The notes under the pieces: model-generated | The model's input: only the letters and a program-made list of their open reading frames with translations | Database searches by the model: none | Told to the model about the DNA's origin: nothing | Translations under genes and position numbers: made by a program | Part shown: positions 56,109-64,000 of the stretch, one piece after another | How the letters are laid out: the number at the start of each line of letters is the position of its first letter | How positions within the stretch are numbered: the first letter of the stretch is position 1 | NCBI GenBank assembly: GCA_963422465.1 | Contig: OY730173.1 | Span: forward strand, 2,170,001-2,234,000 | Reading direction: 5' to 3' | Length of the DNA stretch: 64,000 nt | Source: Lichina pygmaea | Taxonomy: Eukaryota; Ascomycota; Lichinomycetes; Lichinales; Lichinaceae

Positions 56109-59100
56109 CTACGAAAGACCTACCCAACCACAACACACTTCACCAAGCCATGTTCACGTCCTTGTCATGTCTCAACAACCAGACCAAGCTATGCCAGTTG
56201 CTGGAAATAACAAGTTCCTTCACAACATGTTTGCAGAGTTCATGTGAATTCAAGCTACTAACACTACTCCCAAGTCTAAGTCTGAACACACTGCTGACCC
56301 AGAGATCTTCAGTGGTGATAGCGGAAACACAGAAATCATGTATGAGAAGCTTGAGAGCTTCATCATGTCACTGTCACTCAAGATGACACTCAACACTGAC
56401 CAGTACCCCACAGAAACATTGTGGATTGCGTACATCTTTTCACACACGACTGGCACTGCACAGTCCTACATCTCAGCTAAGATCACAGCTGGCCAGTACA
56501 TTGACTGGCACGACATCGTCCAAGATCTCCGGAACACCTTCTCCAACCCAGACCCAGAGTTCCTAGCTCAGAGAAAGCTTATCACCTTGTGTCAGGCCAA
56601 CTGTTTCTTTGCCGAGTTCTTCACAGAGTTCAATCAGTATGCTCCACACACAGACTTCAACGACAAGGCCTTGAAGTACCATCTTCGATGTGCTGTCTCT
56701 GAAGAGCTTGCCAAGCAGCTTGTCAGCATCAACCTCAAGGACATCAGCTATCAGAAGCTTGTTGAGGAATGCCAGCTGCAGGACAACCAGTTGTGTGCCA
56801 CTTCTGCCAACTCTCACCATCCACATCAAGCACCTCCCACCCAAGTCTCAGTTCCACAGTCAGAAGCTTCAGTTCTGTGTCCAGGGTTCATCAAGCCAGT
56901 CTTCACGCCACAGCCACCAAGTCTTACTATAGATCTCAGCCACTCTAAGCTGACACCAGAAGAGCGAGAACATCACTGAAGCAAAGACCTCTGCTTCTAC
57001 TGTGGGAACCAAGGTCATGTCTCAACCTTCTGTCCAGTGAAAAGTATGCCTGTTGTTGCCACCACCATAACCACCACCAAGTCTGCCACTGTTGAGACTA
57101 CTCCAGAGTCGGAAAACAAGTAGTCCTTGGTCATCGTCACACCCAAGGACATGAAAAGGATCTCCATGTTGGCTATCTGTCTCCAGACCAGCAATTGGAT
57201 AGCAAGTGCTTATTTCTTCCTTGTATCCTAGATGGGAAATTCAAGTGCAATACTTTTATTGACTCTGGCTGTTCAGCATTTGGCTGCATTGGTGCTTCCT
57301 TTGCGCAATCTCTTCACCAAGAACCTCTTCCCTACCCACACACATTGCGATCATTTGATGGCAAGATGTCACAAACCACACATCTTGCCAAGACAATTAT
57401 AACCACAGCACATGGTGTGCACCAGGAGGAAGTCTCTCTCTTTGTGTCTCCTAGTCTTCACTATGATGTGATTCTGGAGATGCCATAGCTCCAGAAGCAC
57501 AGGCCACACATTGATTGGACAAACACCTCAATCATGTTCAAGTCAGATCACTGCTGATCTGCATGCCTCAAGTCAAACAATAGCTATCCAATCTCTTTGG
57601 ATCTTGAAGCCAAGACATCTGCTGGAAAGTCTCAGAATCCCAAGCCCCTTTCTGCCACACCAATCCTCATCAATGCTGCCATATTTTCTCTCCTTGCTGC
57701 CAAGCCAGATCACCAGGTGTTCAGTGTTTCTCTGAGAGATATTGAGCAGGTGTTGAAGCCAAAGAAGTGTGTGGATCCTGCCACACTTCTCCCTGCTCAG
57801 TACCACAAGTTCCTGGACATCTTCAGCAAGGATGACGCTGACAAGCTTCCTCCTCTACGCCCAGGAGTTGACCACAAGATCAAGATGGAACCAGGAACCC
57901 AGGCACCCTCTGGACCTCTGTACAGCATAAGCAGAGAAGAACTCAAAGTTCTCAAGAAGTACCTGACAGAGAACCTGAACAAGGGCTTCATTCAAGTATC
58001 TTCATCACCTACTGCTGCACCAGTCCTCTTTGTCAAGAAGCCAGGAGGTGGATTGCATTTCTGTGTAGACTACAGAGCACTCAACACCATCACCATCAAG
58101 AACTGTTACCCTCTGCCACTGATCCGGGAGATGTTAGACCAGCTTTGCAAAGCTGTGTGGTACACCAAGCTTGACATTGTTGGTGCCTTCAACTGTATCC
58201 GGATGAAGGAAGGTGAAGAATAGAAGACTGTGTTCCACACACACTCAGGCCTCTACAAATACCTCATCATGCCCTTTGGTCTTGCCAATGCTCCAAGCAT
58301 GTTCCAGAACTACATCAATAATGTTTTGGGACCTGACATCCTTGACGTCTTTGGCACTGCCTATGTGGATGACATCCTTGTCTACAGTCAGACACTCAAG
58401 AAACACCAGAAGCATGTCAAGCTTGTTCTCAGTCAACTACAAGATGCAAGCCTGCAAGTTGACATCTCCAAGTGCGACTTTGAAGTGTATCAAGTCAAGT
58501 ACCTTGGCCTCATCATTCAGTCTGCCACTGAAGACAGCCAACCCAGATCTGTGAGTATAGACCCAGCCAAGACTGACGCCATCAAGGAGTGGAAGCCTCC
58601 TGCCAGTCTCAAGGAAGTGCAGAGCTTCATTGCCTTTGCAAACTTCTACCACTGGTTCATCAAAGACTTTGCCAAGCTTGCATCCCCGCTCACAGCTCTG
58701 ACCAAGAAGAATGTTGCCTTCAAGTGGGAAACCCCAGAGCAGCACTTGTTTGAAAGTATCAAGAAGGTGTTCAGCACTGCACCCATCCTGCAGCACTTTG
58801 ATCTGGAGAAGGAGTGTGTTGTTGAGACTGACACTTCTGACTACATCTCTGGTGCTGTCCTGTCACAGCCAGACCATGAAGGAGTTCTACACCCTGTTGC
58901 CTTCTTGTCACACTGCCACCTGCTGGCAGAATACAACTACAAGATCTACAACAAAGAGTTGCTGGCAATTGTCTGTGTCTTTGAAGAATGGTGAGCAGAG
59001 CTTGAAGAATCTCCAGAACCTGTCAAGGTGATCTCTGATCATAAGAACTTGGAGTACTTCATGTTGTCAAAGTGCTTTTCCCACTGTCAAGCCTGTTGGA

Positions 59101-60884
59101 GCAAGTTCTTGTCACACTTCAATTTCAAGATCAGCTACTGTCCAGGCAGTCAGTGCAAGGCTGACGCCCTCACTCAACATTCCCAAGACCTCCTGTCAGA
59201 CAGTGATCTCTGTCAAGACTTCATGGAGCAAGTCATCCTCAAGCCCAAGAATCTTGTATATTCAGAGGTTCAAGTCATGCCTATCCAGATCCTGAGATGT
59301 TCAGAAGCTGCACCAGTTGACACTGAACCTGATGCTACACCTTTTTCAGACATCATCCAAGCTGTCTATAACAACCTTGCTGAAGATGATCCAGTGGCAA
59401 CAGTGTCACAGATGCTAAGGGATAGTGTCAGGCACAGTCAAGAAGTGTCTCTCTCAGACTGCAGCTTGGAAAATGACTGTCTCTTCTACAAGAACTGACT
59501 CTGGATCCCTGAGAACAATAAGCTACACCTACACCTGTTCCAAGAAGTGCATGACCAAGCAATAGCTGGCCACACTGGGATTGCCAAGACCCACAATCTT
59601 CTGTCTTGTTGGTACTATTGGCCAAAGATGGTGAACATCATACAGCAGTACATCAGGAATTGTCATGTCTGCTCTCAAGCAAAGCCTGCCCATGATTGCC
59701 AAGGAGAGCTGCTGTCTCTTCCTGTGCCTCAGCAACATTGGCAGGGTCTGGCTATGGATTTCATTACTGACTTGCCCAAGTCAAGAGATACCTGCTTCCC
59801 TGGTGCCAAGCACATCTGGGTCATCACTGACTGTCTCACCAAAGAACACCACTTTGTGCCATGTGCTGAGATAACAACCTCACATCTTGTCCGGATGTTC
59901 ATCCAGTTTGTTGTCTGTACCCATGGCTTGCCCAGGAGCATTGTCTCAGACAGAGGAGGTCAGTTTGTCAGCTTATTCTGGAAAGTACTCTGTGCCTATC
60001 TTGACGTCATGCTACAACTATCCTCAGAACACCACCCAGAGACAGATGGTCAGACAGAACAAGAGAATCAGGAGCTTGAATGCTACCTGAGATCCTATGT
60101 CAACTATCTCCAAGATGACTGGGTCCAATGGCTTCCTCTGGCAGAGTTCACACAGAACAACTCCCAGTCTGATTCCTCTGGCATGTCACTGTTCTTTGCC
60201 AACAAAGAGTTCCATCCACAGCTCAGCATCACACTCACAAGTGAAGCCTGCAACCAAGATGCTATGGAAATCTCTAGAGAAATAACGCAGATTCTGGAAC
60301 AGTTGCAAGCTGAACTCCGACTATCCCAGAAAGCTCAAGCTCACACCACCAATTTGCATCAAGTCCTGTCACCATCCTATCAAACTGGAGATCTTGTTTG
60401 GCTGAATACCAAGAACATCAGGACACGCCACCCATGCAAAAAGCTTGACAACAAGTGGATTAGACTATTCAAGGTGTTGAAGACAGTCGGAAGCTGTGCC
60501 TGCCATCTGGAGCTTCCACACACTCTCAAGATCCACCCTGTCTTTCATGTTTCCTTTCTATGTCTGACATCTGCTAATCCTATCCCTGGCCAATCAAATG
60601 AACACCCTGGCCCTGTCATTGGTCAAGACACAGATGAAGAGTTCCAGGTTGAAGAAATCCTTGACTCCAAGCCAGCAACATCTTGACAGAAGTTCAAGTA
60701 CCTGGTCAAATAGTCCGGATGGCCAATTGAAGATGCCACTGAAGAGTCTATTGAGCATCTTGACAACACCAAAGACACTATCTACAACTTCCATGAGAAA
60801 TACCCAAGGAAACCACAGCCACAGAACTACGCCCACAAGTGGCCTGAGGCTCACAGGAGTTCGCCATGTGAAGGAGGGGGGTAA

Positions 60885-61151
60885 TGTCACAGTTCTGGCC
60901 CAGTTGCATATCTGGCACAAGTCACACACCTTGCCAGGAAGTTCCATCTGCACTGTTGCCTGTTTGCTCTGCTGTATCCCCTGCCTATAAGAACTTCTCC
61001 TGCTTCCCCAGCTTCTTCTCTTCTTCTTTTCTCTTTTCCTTCCTTGTCTTTTGTCTTGTACATCAATCCAAGTCTCAAGTCTCAAGCCAAGTCAGGTCAA
61101 AGTTACTGAATCAGTTAGGCTTGAGTTCTGCTCTGCTATTGCCTCGTCACA
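60885..61151 (+). repeat. Right LTR of element B
   Basis: 267 bp, same length as the left copy. It is preceded by a purine-rich AAGGAGGGGGG tract that fits a polypurine tract. Confidence 0.92.
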
Positions 61152-62115
61152 GGTATGATAACCTCTTTCAGGAAGAGACAACAACAGCAGTGTTGCCTAA
61201 GCACCAACCTTGGGATCATGAGATCAAGTTGCAACCAGGGACAGAGCCAGGATTTAGACCAATCTATCAGTTATCAGAAAAAGAGCTCCAAGTACTTCAC
61301 AAGTACCTGGAGGAGAACCTGAAAAAGAGTTTTATTCAAGAATCTCAATCACCAGCAGGATACCTGATACTATTTGCACTAAAGAAAGACAGAAGTCTTT
61401 GACTTTGCGTGGACTACAGGAAACTCAACAACATTACCATCAAGAACTGATATCTGTTGCCAAATGTGAACAAATTGCAAGACAGGATCAGCCAAGCTAC
61501 AATCTTCACCAAGCTGGACTTGAAAGAAGCATACAACCTGATACACATGAAGAAAGAAGAAGAATGGAAGACAGCTTTCAGAACTTGATACAGACACTAC
61601 AAGTACCTGGTTATGCTATTCAGACTCACAAACACACCAGCAACATGCCAAGCATTGGTCAACAATGTTATCAGAGCACACCTGGACCAAACAGCTATCA
61701 CCTACCTGGATGACATTCTTATCTACTTGAACACACAACAGGAACATACCAAACATGTGAAGGATGTTCTACAATACCTACAAGAGGTAGAGCTCAAGCT
61801 CAACCTGAAGAAATACAAGTTCAACAAACTGGAAGTTGAATTCCTCAGATATATTATAGGGATTGAAGAGATCAAGATCAACCCTGAGAAAATCAAAGTG
61901 ATTCAGCAATAGCCAACACCAACATCAGTTAAGGAAGTACAAGCTTTCCTAGGATTTGCCAACTTCAATCAACAGTTCATCAAGAACTACTCACAGATAG
62001 CAACACTACTGACAGAACTCACAAAGAAGGACGTGGAGTACCAGTGGACAGAGAGATAACAAAAAGTATTCCAGCAGCTCAAGGACACTTGCACCAAGAA
62101 ACCAGTTCTTCTCAA

Positions 62116-62506
62116 TGTTAAGGCCTAGGCCGGAACAGCCCAGGTAAGCGAGGGAGGAGTGTTAGTCATGCGGAACAACATCCGACTGATCTGGTGGACG
62201 AGCAGGAGCTAAGCGAGGAGCTTGTCCGGTGGACGAGCAGGAGCTAAGTGAGGAGCTCGTCCACGCAAAAGGATGATACCCCTTGAGGAGACCCCCCCCC
62301 TTGGGGCATCTGTATAAAGACCCCCAAAGAGCCTGGAGGGATTAGCTCTCCAGGCTGAACAAACAATACAAACCCATCATACTGAGACAATAGCACAGGA
62401 GAGTTACCCCACCTGTCTATTCCTCTACTGAGTCCCTGTCTAGAATCCGCCCTGCAAAGCAACAGACTGAGCCACCTTCTGTGTGAACCCGGCCCGGCCT
62501 GTAACA
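62116..62506 (+). repeat. Left LTR of element C
   Basis: Contains two 35-bp tandem units (about 62192-62262; GGTGGACGAGCAGGAGCTAA followed by a GAGGAGCT half) and a TGTATAAAGAC promoter-like string near 62309. Confidence 0.85.
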
Positions 62507-64000
62507 GTTTCAGCCTCTAACATACAGGACACTGACTCGATACAATAGTGGATCCACAAAGCCCTACCCCTTCTCAGGCAGCCCAAGCCCAAGCTGCTCA
62601 GGTGGCTCAGGCCCAGGCTGTCCAGGTGGCACCTATTGTTAACCTACCCCCGAAGCCCTTGAAGGTAGGTGCCCCGAAGAGGTACAATAGATCCAGGGGA
62701 GGACTGGAGTTGTTCTTCTCACAGCTGGAGCTCTACTATGGGTTCAACACAGCCCAGTTCCTGACAGACCAGGAGAAAGTGCTGTTTGCAGCCTCCTACC
62801 TGGAAGGACCAGCCTTCACTTAGTTCAACATCTACTTAAGGGATTACCTAGACAATCAGGCAGACCCCAAGGAGCAAGAAGATAATACCCGACAGGTCAT
62901 GGGAAGCTTGAAAACCTTTAAGACAGCCATGAGGAAGATGTTTGGGATCCTTGACAAGGAAAGAGATACGGAACAAAAGCTCCAAGCACTGCGGCAAACT
63001 GGATCAGCATCAGAATTTGCGGTGAAGTTCCAACAACTAGCAGTGAGGACTCAGTGGGGGGACAGTGCACTAACAGCACTATTCTACCAAGGCCTCAAGG
63101 AACAAGTCAAGGATGACATTGTGCGAGGAGACTGACCAACCAAGCTCTACGAAATGATCGAGACTGCAGCTCGCATCAACGACTGACAGTTTGAGAGAGA
63201 GCTTGAGAAGCAAGGTAAGCAGACAAAACCATGGGTGAAGAAAAAGCCAACACCTGCCAAAGATAACTACAGCTTGGTACCCATGGAAATCGATGCAGTG
63301 GAACCACAAAAGAAGGAGACACAGAAGTGTTACAACTGTCAGAAAGTGGGCCACCTTGCGGTGAACTGCAGAAGCAAGAAGAAGAACAAGAAGGGCAAAA
63401 AGAAGCAGTTGAACACCACGAGCGCCTGGAAAGGCAGGGAGATGGAGGAGCCCCAGAGGGCCCCCCAAAGCACACTGCCCTATAATCACCCTGAGGCAGC
63501 ACTCCTCAGAGAGGAGGACAACCTCTGACAACACGCCGAAAAACTTGAGAACATGCTCCAAGAAACCTTGGACCACCTTGACAAGATCTGAAGGAAGGTT
63601 GACGGAATCCACTGGGAGGACGACCTGATCTCCGAGTTTGGCACAACCAGCTATATGGAGGAACAGGTTGATGACGAAGAACCCCAGCCACCACCAGTCC
63701 TCAACAAAACTGTCCTTCGACAACAGGACACAACCCTATTGGAAATAGGGGAGGCGCAAGTGCCATGATGGGTTGACAATACCCTCAGCATCACACAGGT
63801 CAGAGACATTGCTGATGATTGCAACCAAGACCTGGGGGAACGATGCACCACCACATGATGCAAACAACACACAGTAGAGTGTCAGGCCCAGGGCCTAGGC
63901 AGCTCAAAAAACTAGCAGCACTCTTCAAAACTGGGGTCAGAAGAGCAGGCAAGACAACACCCTGGGAGGAAGGAGTCAAGCCAAGCCTTGATGCAACAGC
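62116..64000 (+). mobile_element. Element C: Ty3/gypsy-type LTR retrotransposon fossil, runs off the right edge
   Basis: A 391-bp LTR (62116-62506, TGTTAAGG...CTGTAACA) is followed by a gag region from about 62548. The gag has a Gln/Ala-rich start, a capsid-like part (FFSQLELYYG, LFYQGLKEQVKDDI) and a CCHC knuckle CYNCQKVGHLAVNC near 63335. Protease/pol would follow outside the window. It shows several breaks in the visible part and is dead. It interrupts the RNase H region of element A. Confidence 0.85.

Larger units (their letters stand above)
55842..61151 (+). mobile_element. Element B: complete-length Ty3/gypsy-type (chromodomain) LTR retrotransposon fossil
   Basis: Two 267-bp LTRs (55842-56108 and 60885-61151, TGTCACAG...GTCACA) are flanked by a perfect GGTAT target duplication (55837-55841 and 61152-61156). 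Internal order is as in Ty3/gypsy. Gag (about 56150-56980) is followed by a CCHC knuckle (CFYCGNQGHVSTFC). The aspartic protease has a DSGCS site near 57262. Reverse transcriptase carries YVDDILVYS near 58365, and RNase H follows to about 59130. The integrase has an HHCC domain near 59550-59690 and a DDE core to about 60110. A C-terminal chromodomain-like region lies at about 60640-60800. It looks broken, with roughly half a dozen breaks. The LTRs differ at about ten positions, so it is fairly young. It is inserted in element A. Confidence 0.92.
47190..62115 (+). mobile_element. Element A: Ty3/gypsy-type LTR retrotransposon fossil, split three times
   Basis: Begins with a 559-bp LTR (47190-47748, TGTTACGA...CGCAACA). 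A gag region follows (about 47767-48620) with a CCHC knuckle of the form CYACGKLGYMVKDC. The element resumes after the LINE at about 54747-55841 (capsid-distal and protease-like parts, LRMPWLKKHNP). It resumes again at 61152-62115 with reverse transcriptase (TAITYLDDILIYL) and the start of RNase H. RNase H onward and the right LTR are not seen, because element C enters at 62116. It is clearly dead, with many breaks (well over ten). It is also the oldest of the three gypsy elements, since everything else in the nest lies inside it. Confidence 0.85.

Overview
This is a chromosome segment from a filamentous ascomycete (Pezizomycotina). A Sordariomycete, probably Hypocreales, is my best guess. The evidence is short introns with GTRNGT donors and CTGAC-type branch sites, fungal-specific families (rhodopsin-domain membrane protein, HET and BTB relics, modin-type protein), and housekeeping proteins of typical ascomycete length. 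Host DNA (about 3-46 kb) is GC-rich. Its intergenic spaces are full of palindromic TACGTA/GTAC strings and long poly-C/poly-G runs. The last 17 kb is more AT-rich and almost entirely retrotransposons.

Layout. 1-13 kb is an accessory zone with decayed genes: a BTB/POZ pseudogene, a HET-domain relic and a dynamin-like relic. It also holds one apparently sound seven-exon rhodopsin-domain gene and a single-exon modin-type gene. 14.6-17.1 kb carries a homeobox transcription factor, followed by a 6.4-kb gene-free stretch rich in microsatellites. 23.5-27.3 kb has a HAD phosphatase and a circularly permuted nucleolar GTPase (Nug1 type). 29.7-35.8 kb has delta-1-pyrroline-5-carboxylate dehydrogenase and argininosuccinate synthase, with an unrecognised decayed repeat family between them. 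37.6-40.5 kb is a badly decayed LINE. 41.0-46.1 kb holds beta-tubulin and a Gcn20-type ABC-F protein, transcribed away from each other.

From 46.5 kb to the end is a transposon nest. A Ty3/gypsy-type element (A) starts at 47190. It is split by a nearly complete Tad-like LINE, which is itself split by a solo LTR with a perfect 5-bp target duplication. A is split again by a complete gypsy element (B, 267-bp LTRs, GGTAT duplication). It is then entered by a third gypsy element (C) that runs off the window.

I resolved exact exon models, with all phases consistent, for seven host genes: rhodopsin-domain protein (362 aa), homeobox (787 aa), HAD (268 or 246 aa), Nug1 (575 aa), P5C dehydrogenase (553 aa), argininosuccinate synthase (419 aa) and beta-tubulin (447 aa). 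The Gcn20-type gene also resolves fully (755 aa). The live genes are mostly housekeeping: arginine/proline metabolism, ribosome biogenesis, translational control and cytoskeleton. No secondary-metabolite cluster, CRISPR array, rRNA or credible tRNA was seen.
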